Source of the DNA: an uncultured Bacteroidales bacterium
Lineage (GTDB): Bacteria > Bacteroidota > Bacteroidia > Bacteroidales > P3
Length of the DNA stretch: 48,546 nucleotides
NCBI GenBank assembly: GCA_900316235.1
Contig: ONCC01000015.1
Coordinates: 1 to 48,546 of the forward strand
Reading direction: 5' to 3'
Shown: positions 1-8,000 of the stretch, piece by piece
How the letters are laid out: every line of letters begins with the position of its first letter
Position numbering within the stretch: the first letter of the stretch is position 1
The notes under the pieces: generated by a model
Databases searched by the model: none
Told to the model about the DNA's origin: nothing
The model's input: only the letters and a program-made list of their open reading frames with translations
Position numbers and translations under genes: made by a program

Positions 1-162
1 CAGTTCTGCATCCCCGCCACCATGCGCAACGTGAAGCGGCTCTCCATCACCGGCTACGATGCCGCAGGGCAACAGCTCTTCGCCAAAAGCAAGGACCTCA
101 ACCCTCCGCTCGACCTTGCAGTAAATCACATGTACAACATCCCGTCATTCAACATCAATTGA
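1..162 (+). CDS. C-terminal fragment of an unrecognised protein (5' end outside window)
   Basis: Reading frame 1 is open from the first base and ends with TGA at 160-162, giving 53 residues that end in NIPSFNIN. The fragment has alternating hydrophobic and polar residues (VKRLSITGYD), as in a beta-sandwich domain of a secreted or surface protein. I do not recognise the family. It is followed after 24 bases by a small peptide gene on the same strand, so the two may be cotranscribed. A fimbrillin-associated or other surface lipoprotein is possible but only a guess. Confidence 0.5.
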   Translation, partial: QFCIPATMRNVKRLSITGYDAAGQQLFAKSKDLNPPLDLAVNHMYNIPSFNIN

Positions 163-186
163 GAATAGGAAAAAAACAACACAGAT

Positions 187-375
187 ATGAAAAGAAAGAA
201 ATATATCACCCCGACGCTGACGGTGGTCACCTTCAAGGCGGAGCAGGGCTTTGCCGGTTCCGGCAATGCCGAAAAAAAGTTCCTCGACCTGTCCATCTTT
301 GAATTGACAGAAGGCTACAACGGCCAGGCCCAGCAGAACTGGCAAGAGGAAAGCGGAAGCCTTTTCAGTTGGTAA
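187..375 (+). CDS. Small conserved-type Bacteroidetes peptide, 62 aa
   Basis: A 62-residue protein starting MKRKKYITPTLTVVTFKAEQ and ending in SGSLFSW. The start (several Lys/Arg, then Y-I-x-P-x-L-x-V-V) and the Trp-ending tail resemble a class of short, unannotated Bacteroidetes peptides that I know from memory only. There is no clear signal peptide or membrane segment. It sits just downstream of the truncated gene at the window edge and may belong to that operon. The function is unknown. The ATG at 187 follows an AT-rich stretch with a weak purine-rich site. Confidence 0.55.
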   Translation: MKRKKYITPTLTVVTFKAEQGFAGSGNAEKKFLDLSIFELTEGYNGQAQQNWQEESGSLFSW

Positions 376-479
376 AGCAACCGTTGCCACTCAACCTCAT
401 CAACAGACAACGGAAAGAATATCTGGAAACCCGGAAAGTTTACTATAGTTGCAGGATACGGGCGGACGACAAAAAAAAA

Positions 480-511
480 TTTGGCCGGATGCAGGGAAAA
501 GCGTATCTTTG
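480..511 (+). promoter_or_regulatory. Bacteroidetes-type promoter for kinase/phosphatase operon
   Basis: TTTG at 480-483 (-33 element) is followed after 20 bases by TATCTTTG at 504-511 (-7 element). This matches the known Bacteroidetes consensus TTTG-N19/21-TAnnTTTG. It lies 34 bases upstream of the ATG at 545. Confidence 0.8.
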
Positions 512-544
512 CAGCCGCTTTTTCGACAAAAGAAAAAAACAAAC

Positions 545-1396
545 ATGAGCGACTACGAGCAAATCAACCTGGACGACTACTTCCAGACGGGCGAGGGCGG
601 CACAGCCCTGACCTACAACCACAAGGACGGCAGCACCCTGGCCAAGCTCTTCACCCCCGGCGTCGGAGCACAGACGGCCGAGCGCGAGTTCCACGTCAAC
701 GAGGTGGTCTTCGCCATGGGGGTGCCCACCCCCAAGCCCATACGCCTCATCACCGACGGCACACGCTTCGGCGCCGAATACGAACTGATAGCCCACAAGC
801 GCTCCTACACCCGCATCATCTCGCAGGAACCCGACCGGCTGGCCCCCCTCTCCCTGCGCTTCGCCACACTGGCCAAGCAGCTCCACACCACCGAGGCCGA
901 CACCCGGCACCTGCCCTCGATGAAGCAACTGGTGCACGACGCCATCACCCACTACGAAGAGCTGCCACAGGACGTGCGCGAGATGTCGCTCCGCGCCCTC
1001 GACGCCCTTCCCGACAGCACCACCTGCCTCCACGGCGACCTCCACATCGGCAACATCATCACCGACGGCCGGCGCGACCTCTGGATCGACGTGGGCGACT
1101 TCGCCTACGGACGCCCGGAATGGGATCTCTGCATGATGTACTACACCGCAAAGTTCCTCAACGCGGAGCGCGCAGACAGCCTCTTCCACATCAGCCCCGA
1201 CGTGCTGCGCGAACACTGGCGCATCTTCTCGCGCGCCTACTACGGCACCGACGACGCCGACACGCTGCAACAGACAGAGCAGGGCCTCTACCCCTACTTC
1301 GCCCTGAAGCTGCTCTTCGTCATCCGCAAACTCCACAACGGCGAACAGTCCCCCAGCGACGGAGTGCTCGCCCTGGTACGCAAATACCTAGCATAA
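545..1396 (+). CDS. APH-like small-molecule kinase, TIGR02172-type
   Basis: A 283-residue protein of the aminoglycoside phosphotransferase/choline kinase fold. Visible motifs are a candidate nucleotide-binding Lys34 (LAKLF), the Brenner motif HGDLHIGN at 163-170 (catalytic Asp and metal-binding Asn), and the second Asp motif IDVGDF at 181-186. The N-terminus (DYFQTGEGGTALTYN) matches my memory of the TIGR02172 paralogous family of Bacteroidetes and Fibrobacter, whose substrate is not known. The ATG at 545 was chosen over an in-frame ATG at 449, because 449 lies upstream of the promoter at 480-511 and the family N-terminus begins here. The stop overlaps the next start by one base, so translation of the phosphatase is probably coupled. 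A partial second copy of this gene lies 0.9 kb downstream. Confidence 0.85.
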   Translation: MSDYEQINLDDYFQTGEGGTALTYNHKDGSTLAKLFTPGVGAQTAEREFHVNEVVFAMGVPTPKPIRLITDGTRFGAEYELIAHKRSYTRIISQEPDRLAPLSLRFATLAKQLHTTEADTRHLPSMKQLVHDAITHYEELPQDVREMSLRALDALPDSTTCLHGDLHIGNIITDGRRDLWIDVGDFAYGRPEWDLCMMYYTAKFLNAERADSLFHISPDVLREHWRIFSRAYYGTDDADTLQQTEQGLYPYFALKLLFVIRKLHNGEQSPSDGVLALVRKYLA

Positions 1397-2274
1397 TGAA
1401 ACACCACATCATTTTATTCTTTATCCTGACGACAATGCCGATATTCACCCACGCACAGACAGACCGCTTCATACCATTCGAGCGCATAGAGAACGGCCGC
1501 GACCTCGGTGGCCTCGTGATGCAGGACGGGAGAAGGATAAAGCCCTACCGCCTGGTACGCTCCGGCAACCTCTCGCGCGCCAGCGACGCCGACGTGGCCA
1601 TCCTCACGGAACGCTTCGCCCTCAGCAACGTCTACGATTTCCGCTTCGATGCCGAGGTGGGCGGAGCGCAGAACCGCCAGATTGCAGGCGTCAGCTACAC
1701 CAGACTTTCCACCCTGCCGAAAGCCTTCATCGAGAGCTTCTCCTCGGGCCGCACGGACACAACACAGATAAAGTCGGCCGACGTCGTGGACCTCCTGGCC
1801 ACCTACGCCTTCCACCCGCAGGCGCAGGAGATGGCCCGCCGCCTCTACCCCACCATCGTCATGGACACCACCTCGCAGCGCCTCTACGGCAAATTCCTGC
1901 GCGGCGTGCTGAGGGCCGAGGGCGGTGTGCTGTGGCACTGCTCGCAGGGCAAGGACCGCGCCGGATGGGCCACTGCCTTCCTGCTGGCAGCCCTCGGTGC
2001 CGACCGCAAGACAATAGTAGAGGACTTCGACCTCTCCAACCGCTTCTACGCCCCCGTCATCGAGAAGCTCTCGGCACGCATCGCAGAGAAAGGCGGCGGC
2101 GAGGCCGAGCAGGACTTCATCGGCGCCATGGTGGGCGTAAGCGTGAAGAACTTCGAGAGCGCCCTCGACCTCATAGACCAGCACTACGGATCCCTCGCCA
2201 ACTACCTGGCGGAAGCCCTCAACTTCAGTACCGACGAGCAACAGCGACTACGTGACAAATACCTCACCCAATAA
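1396..2274 (+). CDS. Secreted tyrosine-type protein phosphatase (Y_phosphatase3 family)
   Basis: A 292-residue protein. Residues 1-20 form a signal peptide ending THA-QTD, so the enzyme is exported, probably to the periplasm. The family signature NGRDLGG lies at 33-39, and the P-loop HCSQGKDRAG at 181-190 supplies the nucleophile Cys182 and the phosphate-binding Arg188 (CX5R). Members hydrolyse phosphotyrosine or phosphoinositide-like substrates; the substrate here is unknown. The ATG overlaps the stop of the kinase gene by one base, so the two are made together. The two products should nevertheless sit in different compartments, cytoplasm and envelope. There is no membrane anchor or lipobox. 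Confidence 0.88.
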   Translation: MKHHIILFFILTTMPIFTHAQTDRFIPFERIENGRDLGGLVMQDGRRIKPYRLVRSGNLSRASDADVAILTERFALSNVYDFRFDAEVGGAQNRQIAGVSYTRLSTLPKAFIESFSSGRTDTTQIKSADVVDLLATYAFHPQAQEMARRLYPTIVMDTTSQRLYGKFLRGVLRAEGGVLWHCSQGKDRAGWATAFLLAALGADRKTIVEDFDLSNRFYAPVIEKLSARIAEKGGGEAEQDFIGAMVGVSVKNFESALDLIDQHYGSLANYLAEALNFSTDEQQRLRDKYLTQ

Positions 2275-2279
2275 AAGAC

Positions 2280-2453
2280 ATGAAAGAGATAGACATCACC
2301 CAATGGACGCAAGTGGGCGAAGGCGGCAAGACCTACGTCAACCCGGCCGAGCCCGGCGTGTCGGCAAGAAGAATTGACACACAACCACCAACTACTTCTA
2401 CGAAAAAAGGATTCCCGGCAGAAACGCCAGGAATCCCAACCATAACCAAATAA
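2280..2453 (+). pseudogene. Truncated N-terminus of a TIGR02172-type kinase
   Basis: The ATG lies six bases after the phosphatase stop and opens a 57-codon frame starting MKEIDITQWTQVGEGGKTYV. The first ~27 residues match the start of the kinase at 545 (QxGEGGxxxTYN pattern) and the family start as I remember it. The sequence then becomes unrelated, and the frame runs through the rpsO terminator hairpin to a chance stop. More than 85% of the gene is missing, including both catalytic motifs. This looks like a decayed tandem copy cut off at the junction with the rpsO region. Confidence 0.7.
2403..2436 (-). terminator. Rho-independent terminator of rpsO
   Basis: GGATTCC (2409-2415) pairs with GGAATCC (2430-2436), and an inner GGC/GCC pair follows after one mismatch. 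On the minus strand the stem is followed by six T (A-run at 2403-2408). It lies about 50 bases past the rpsO stop. Confidence 0.8.
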
Positions 2454-2487
2454 ATATGAAAAACTATTTTTTTCTGGTGATGTAGCC

Positions 2488-2757
2488 TTATTTACGCAGG
2501 CCAAGCTGTTTGACGATGGCGCGGTAGCGCTCAATGTCAGTCTCTTTCAGATAATCAAGCATCTTGCGGCGTTTGCCGACGAGGCCCACGAGGGCGCGCT
2601 CGGAAACCTGATCTTTCTTGTGCTCTTTCATGAGCTCGGTGAGATGCTGGATGCGATAGGTGAAGAGGGCAATCTGTCCTTCGGTGCTACCGGTATCTTT
2701 GGCGGATTTTCCGTACTGGGCGAAAATCTCTTCTTTCTTCTCTTTTGTCAGATACAT
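2488..2757 (-). CDS. rpsO: 30S ribosomal protein S15
   Basis: An 89-residue protein, the usual length for S15. It carries the typical pattern of the family: TGSTEGQIALFTYRI near the N-terminus, LTELMKEHKKD in the middle and GKRRKMLDYL near residue 62, ending in QLGLRK. S15 binds the central domain of 16S rRNA and nucleates assembly of the platform of the small subunit. The gene stands alone here with its own promoter upstream and a hairpin terminator downstream. S15 represses its own translation in other bacteria; no such structure was traced here. Confidence 0.97.
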   Translation of the reverse strand: MYLTKEKKEEIFAQYGKSAKDTGSTEGQIALFTYRIQHLTELMKEHKKDQVSERALVGLVGKRRKMLDYLKETDIERYRAIVKQLGLRK

Positions 2758-2805
2758 AATATGTTACGTTTGTTTTTCTGTTTTTTTCTTTCTCGTTTAC
2801 GGCTG

Positions 2806-2836
2806 CAAAAATACGACTATTTCCTAAACTGGCAAA
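2806..2836 (-). promoter_or_regulatory. Promoter of rpsO
   Basis: Minus strand: -33 TTTG (2833-2836) and -7 TATTTTTG (2806-2813) separated by 19 bases, a good match to the Bacteroidetes consensus. It is 48 bases upstream of the rpsO ATG. The remaining ~150 bases to the HIT gene at 2986 are AT-rich and show nothing else. Confidence 0.75.
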
Positions 2837-2985
2837 AAATTTTTGCAAAAAATAGTAATTTTAACGTTTATTAAGAAAGTTCAGGACCTGTAAACGAAAA
2901 TATAATCTCCACTATAGCCCTCGAAAACTCAAAATAGGGTTAGTACAAACCACCCAATAAGCATCTAGTAATTTCTACCAATGCG

Positions 2986-3378
2986 TTATTCGATAGCGGC
3001 GGCAATCTCGGCAGCAAGTTTTTTGAGCTCATCGGGAGTCATCTCAACATGATGGCCAAAATTGAGGTCGCCGGGCTTGTTGAGGGGCATGAGGTGGATA
3101 TGCACATGAGGCACATCGATGCCCACCACGGCCTCACCTACCTTGATGCAGGGGCACACTTTCTTCAACCCCTTGGCAACGCGCTTGGCGAAGAGATGGA
3201 GCTCGGTGAAGAGATCGTCATCTAGGTCGAAAATGTAGTCGACCTCCTGCTTGGGGATACAAAGCACGTGTCCTCGCACGACTGGATTGATATCGAGGAA
3301 GGCGAAGCAGTGCTCGGTCTCGAAGACCTTGTAGCAGGGGATCTCTCCTGCCACGATTTTGGTAAAAATAGTAGCCAT
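2986..3378 (-). CDS. HIT-family nucleotide hydrolase/transferase (HinT-like)
   Basis: A 130-residue protein with the histidine triad HVHIHLMP at residues 91-98 (H91, H93, H95) and the N-terminal family signature IFTKIVAGEIPCYKVFE. HinT-type enzymes hydrolyse nucleoside phosphoramidates through a covalent His-AMP intermediate and act in the cytoplasm. The start overlaps the greA stop by one base (TAATG), so the gene is translationally coupled to greA. The greA-HIT order is common in Bacteroidetes. Residues 110-130 form a charged helical tail rich in Glu and Ala. Confidence 0.92.
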   Translation of the reverse strand: MATIFTKIVAGEIPCYKVFETEHCFAFLDINPVVRGHVLCIPKQEVDYIFDLDDDLFTELHLFAKRVAKGLKKVCPCIKVGEAVVGIDVPHVHIHLMPLNKPGDLNFGHHVEMTPDELKKLAAEIAAAIE

Positions 3379-3851
3379 TATCGTTCGATTTTAATAAGTT
3401 CGAAGTTCATTTTTCCAGCAGGGACATTAACTTCCACGACATCACCCACTTTGTGCCCAAGGAAAGCAGAAGCGAAAGGTGAGGTGATGGAAATCTTTCC
3501 CAGTTTAAGGTTAGCTTCGCTTTCAGGTACGATAGTGTATTTCTGCTCCATCTTATTCTTGGTGTTGCGGATGGTGATGATGGAGAGGAGGAGCACCTTG
3601 GAAGTGTCGATTTTAGATTCATCGAGCAGACGGGCATTGGCCACCAAATCCTGAAGCTTGGAGATACGAGCCTCAAGATGGCCCTGGGCCTCCTTGGCAG
3701 CATCGTACTCGGCATTCTCGGAGAGGTCGCCTTTGTCGCGGGCCTCGGCGATGGCCGCCGAAGCAGCGGGTCGCTCAATAGCGATGAGGTGGTGAAGTTC
3801 ATCTTTCAGTTTCTGAAGGCCTTCTTCACTGTAATATTTGATTTCTGACAT
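3378..3851 (-). CDS. greA: Transcription elongation factor GreA
   Basis: A 157-residue protein of normal GreA length. The N-terminal coiled coil carries the acidic tip motif RDKGDLSENAEYDAAKE (about residues 38-54). Its Asp and Glu enter the RNA polymerase secondary channel and stimulate cleavage of backtracked transcripts. The C-terminal FKBP-like domain contains the SPFASAFLGHKVGDVVEV pattern. It forms a two-gene unit with the HIT protein. A terminator hairpin lies just upstream, at the end of the PorV-like gene, so greA needs read-through or an unseen promoter in the ~20 bases before its start. Confidence 0.96.
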   Translation of the reverse strand: MSEIKYYSEEGLQKLKDELHHLIAIERPAASAAIAEARDKGDLSENAEYDAAKEAQGHLEARISKLQDLVANARLLDESKIDTSKVLLLSIITIRNTKNKMEQKYTIVPESEANLKLGKISITSPFASAFLGHKVGDVVEVNVPAGKMNFELIKIER

Positions 3852-3870
3852 GTCGGTTTTTATTAGGGTT

Positions 3871-3907
3871 TTAAAAAGTGGGAAAGGCTCGTTGAAAAGC
3901 CTTTCCC
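3871..3907 (-). terminator. Terminator at end of the TonB receptor/surface protein/PorV-like operon
   Basis: A perfect 10-bp stem, GGGAAAGGCT (3880-3889) with AGCCTTTCCC (3898-3907). On the minus strand it is followed by ACTTTTTAAAA. It lies 28 bases past the stop of the PorV-like gene and before greA, which suits partial termination ahead of the downstream pair. Confidence 0.75.
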
Positions 3908-3935
3908 ATAATGGATTATGTGTCGTTGTTCAGCT

Positions 3936-5009
3936 CTAGAATCTGAAACTGGCTCCAATCGAGTGGGTACCCTTGAGGGGCGAAGCCGACTGGTAGGAGT
4001 AGTTGATGGTGAGACCAATGTCGTTACCGTTCTTCTTGGAGAAGGGGATATCGACCGAAGCACCGGCGCAGATGCCGTTGTTGGCAGTGGCCCTGTCGCT
4101 ATCGTCCCACATACCGGGCTGGAAGATGTAACCAGCACGGAGCTGAACAATCTTCAACAGGCTGTACTCGAGACCAAGGGTATAGTTGTCGCGGAGGAAA
4201 GCATTGGAGGTGAAGCTACCCGCCACGGTAAGGACCTGATCCCACTTATCGAAGAAGAAGTCGTAGGAAAGACCGATATTAAGGCAGGTGGGGAGCTCCA
4301 TCTCGGCGGCACGGGTTTGAACGGTGAAGTTATTTCCGCCAGTTCCAATCATCTGCAACGAGAGACCGGAACCGTCGAACTTCATCGAGGGACCCCAGTT
4401 CTTCAGGGAAATACCGAACTTGAGCTGATCGAACTCACCGGTGACATACTGGATACCGGCATCGATACCAAAACCGGAAGCCGACACGTTATCAGTACTC
4501 TCGGTAACGATTTTGATGACAGCACCGCCATGGATGCTACGGGTGAAACTATGGGCATAGGCCACATTGATGTTCATGTAGCTGGGCGTAAAGGTACCGT
4601 TGATGGGTTCAGGACTATCGAACTTGGTAACAGCGATATCGCCGAATCCCATAGCCATCACATAGGCGCCGAGGACACCAGCCTCAAAGACACGGATGCC
4701 AACACCAAAGGCGTTGATGGTGGCACCTCCCGTAAGGACACTGCGTCCACCATACAGCATCGTATTGGCATAGGCCACTTCGACATTGTTGACGAAAGCG
4801 AGACCAGCGACGTTGTTGAACATAGCATCGAGGCCACGGACATTGGCGATGTTGACACCACCCCAACCGGTGCTACGGGTCCAGGGATTGACAAGCAATT
4901 CGGAGGCACCCGCGGTTCCACGACGTTCATCGTTGCCAGCCTGGACTGACGGGGCGGAAAGCGCCGTGAGAATCACAACTACAGCAAATATACTTAATAT
5001 TTTTTTCAT
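3936..5009 (-). CDS. PorV/PorQ-family outer membrane beta-barrel protein
   Basis: A 357-residue protein with a signal peptide (1 to about 24, ending VQA-GND). The mature start TAGASELLVNP and the segment GWGGVNIANVRGLDAMFNNVAGLAF match the PorV/PorQ family pattern (ASELLxP...GMGGxxxAxxxGxxAxxxNPAGLA). The rest alternates in the way of a beta-barrel and ends in Phe (SFRF), a typical outer-membrane insertion signal. In T9SS, PorV binds the C-terminal domain of cargo and carries it from the SprA translocon to the attachment complex. The gene lies 32 bases downstream of a giant surface protein with such a domain, so it is probably a dedicated shuttle or anchor for it. Whether it is the main PorV or an extra paralogue cannot be told from this window. 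Confidence 0.82.
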   Translation of the reverse strand: MKKILSIFAVVVILTALSAPSVQAGNDERRGTAGASELLVNPWTRSTGWGGVNIANVRGLDAMFNNVAGLAFVNNVEVAYANTMLYGGRSVLTGGATINAFGVGIRVFEAGVLGAYVMAMGFGDIAVTKFDSPEPINGTFTPSYMNINVAYAHSFTRSIHGGAVIKIVTESTDNVSASGFGIDAGIQYVTGEFDQLKFGISLKNWGPSMKFDGSGLSLQMIGTGGNNFTVQTRAAEMELPTCLNIGLSYDFFFDKWDQVLTVAGSFTSNAFLRDNYTLGLEYSLLKIVQLRAGYIFQPGMWDDSDRATANNGICAGASVDIPFSKKNGNDIGLTINYSYQSASPLKGTHSIGASFRF

Positions 5010-5041
5010 CTCTGTAATAATTTAGGTGTTATCAAACTGTA

Positions 5042-8000
5042 TTAGAAACCGAAGGAGTTGAGGTCAACGGGACGCATGGTACCAAACCACTTGATGACAC
5101 GCTCGCCAATACCGGGAACGGTAACATGGATGAGGTACATACCGCCAGCGATGGGGATACCCGACTGGTTGTGGAGATCCCAGTCAACCGTGGTATTCTC
5201 GGCTCCAATGCTTGCATCGCGTGTGATTGCCGTGGGACCAAGGGTACGGACAAGGGTACCGTCCACAGTATAGATGCGGATAGTACAACCTTGTTTTACA
5301 CCGTTCTCTTCGCCAGTGGGCAAGTTGATGATGCGGACCTTGGTTTCGAGCTGGCTCGCGGTCTCATAAGAGGAATAACTGTAGTAGGGGTTCGGGACAA
5401 CATTGATTTGTCCGAGGAGGGAATCAATAAAATCTTGTCTGGCATTGCTGCGGGTGGCGAGGTTCTCGACAACAGCATCCTCAGCAGTGAGCACGAACTG
5501 ATAGGCAGGCATCTCATGGTTCTTGATAATCGTACCGGCATTGATTGAGGTGGTACGGTTGGGAGACATGTAGGTGCCATAGGGGGTGCGGACATCAATG
5601 TTGACCGTGACGTCGCAGGGGATATCCATCGGGTTGGTAAACTGATAGTGGCTGCTGACAAGAGGCATGTTGACCCAAGCGACAGAGGCATAGAGCATGG
5701 CCACAGAGTCGCGGACAAGCAGCTGGGTGGCTGTGGAGCCGGCATCCTGCTCGTCAGAGAGACCGTAATTAAGGAAGTAATTACCCGAAAGAACATATTG
5801 GGTCTTCATCAGTCGGTCGAGCGACGAAAGCATCTGCATAGCCCAACGACCAGCATCGTAAGAAGGCGTGGTGTAGTAGGTGGTCGTCAAAGCGCCAGTA
5901 CGCATGTTGCGGAACGGCTGAGTGGTGGCATTCATCACATAGATGTAGTGACGTCCGCCAATAACATAGTTCTGTGTACCCTCGGTCAAGGAGGCATCGG
6001 GGTTCCACATCATGTCTGCACCATTGTGTTGGACATAGCGGGAATCCTCACCGAACATGATGTTGAGGCGCTCGCCGGTAACAGTGTTGATTGCATAGCC
6101 GGGGAACCATCCCATACCATATTCAGAGATATAGGCGGGACTGTTGGGGTCAGCAAGGTCGGTGGCTGTGGCAGCGCCAGACAGCGTGTTGCCAAGTTTG
6201 TCAACAGACTTGTGGCGACGGGCGCTGAACCTGCGGGCATTGCCCTCGGACTGGGTAAAGTCATCACACATCTCGATAACAGGACAGCGGGTCCACTTGG
6301 AAGTGTCGGCGGTGAAGACAATCTGTACGCTGGGAAGATTATTCAGGGAGCTATAGTTGAGAGCCTTGTTAGCGGAATAAAGCATCAACTTTCTCTCAAG
6401 TTGGTTCCTATCAACACCATGATTGGCCAGCGAATCGTCGTTTGCCATATAATAGGTGAAGTTGAAACCAGGATGGAAGGGCTGGATGGAAGTCAAACCA
6501 TAGGGGCCCCAGAGACCATAGACAACCGACTCGAAGACCTGATCCTTATCCAAAGCTTCTTCGGACCATCTAGCCTCCAGACCGGAGCCTTTGACGACAG
6601 AGTGGAAGTAATCCTCATCAAGATAAGGCTCAGTGACACTGTATTTACCTGAAGTGCTGGTGAAAGTAGCTGCGGTACCTCCAGCATACTGCGCGCCAGA
6701 ACGAATCCAGTTATAGATGAAATAGGAATCGTTGTCGGCCACACCGCTAAGCCATTGTTTGTTCTCGTCGGCGAAAACCATAGAGGAGCCTAGAAGAGCG
6801 CCCTTTGTGGTGGTGTTACCTAAGAACAGACGAGAGGTGGTGCTAGAAACATACTGAATTTCGGAAGCAATAGGCTTGGGATTGACAAGCGTAACAGCAA
6901 GACCCATGTCGAGGAATAGTTGTTCGTTGAAACGACCAATCTCAAAGTCGGACCAAATGGTGTCGCGGTAGGTCCAATGGCCATCAACATAGGAAGAATC
7001 CACATGTCCACCACCCTCGCGGACAATACACCAGCGAGTGGAATTGGTGATTTCAGAGGTGTCCTTGTCAGCATTAATGAAGAGGATATTGAAGCGACCC
7101 TCATGGATCTTCAAGGGATCAATGACACGCACATTGACAGGACCATAGTTCTCCTCGTAGCTGGGATTGGCAGCAATACAGGGGTTGGTCATGACACTGC
7201 GATCAACACCCGCGGAGCTAATATTGACAGAGAAACTGCCGGGGGCTTTCATAAGAAGGGTGTCGATGGTGGGCTGAGTCAGACGGAGTACTGAACCACC
7301 GTTACCGTAACCGCCGAGACGTATGATTTGGGGGCACATGCCGAATTCGGACTGAGCAACCTTACCGCCGTCTTCAAAGACAGGATTGTGGGGGATAACG
7401 GTGATAGGTGTAATACTTCCGCCCTTCTCGTTCTTACGACCAGCAAGATAGGGTTCCTTTTGACCGTCAAGATAAGAGGGGTCGGTCTGGGAATATTCCT
7501 TGTAACGGTTGTGAGCGTAGGCGATGGCCACATAGTAGTATTCACGGTTGTTTACAAGGTTGGTGTTAGCACCGGTAGCAAACTGGTCCTTGGTGATGCG
7601 GAACACATGCTGAATACCAGTATTAGAGCCCGTAACCTTGACGGAACCGGTAAGAATACCTGTACGGGTGTCCTGCGTGTAATTAACCAGGGTTCCTATG
7701 CCTAAGCTGGGAGATTCATTGGGAGTACCGACAAGAATGGAGTCACCATTATCGTCCTTATCCCAAGCATAAACAAGCGAATCATAGTAGTTCTCTATAT
7801 CGCACTGGGCAACGAGAGCAGCCTTGGTGGGATCGTCAATGTCAGCGATGGAGCAATTGGCATCCTTCAACTGATAGATTTGATAACCCTCGAAGCGATA
7901 GTAGATATCGTAGGCATGGCTCTCACCACGCTCGTCGGTATACGAACTGGGAATGGAGGAGGAGGGCTCGATATAGGATTCGCCATAGTTGTTAGAGTTA

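Noticed and set aside
481..1395. In-frame extension of the phosphatase gene to an ATG at 481
   Set aside because: The added 305 residues are an Arg/Pro/His-rich out-of-frame reading of the kinase gene, and the phosphatase signal peptide begins at 1396.
3918..4949. Open frame of ~343 codons on the plus strand
   Set aside because: Mirror of the PorV-like gene. Its translation shows no domain or ribosome binding site.
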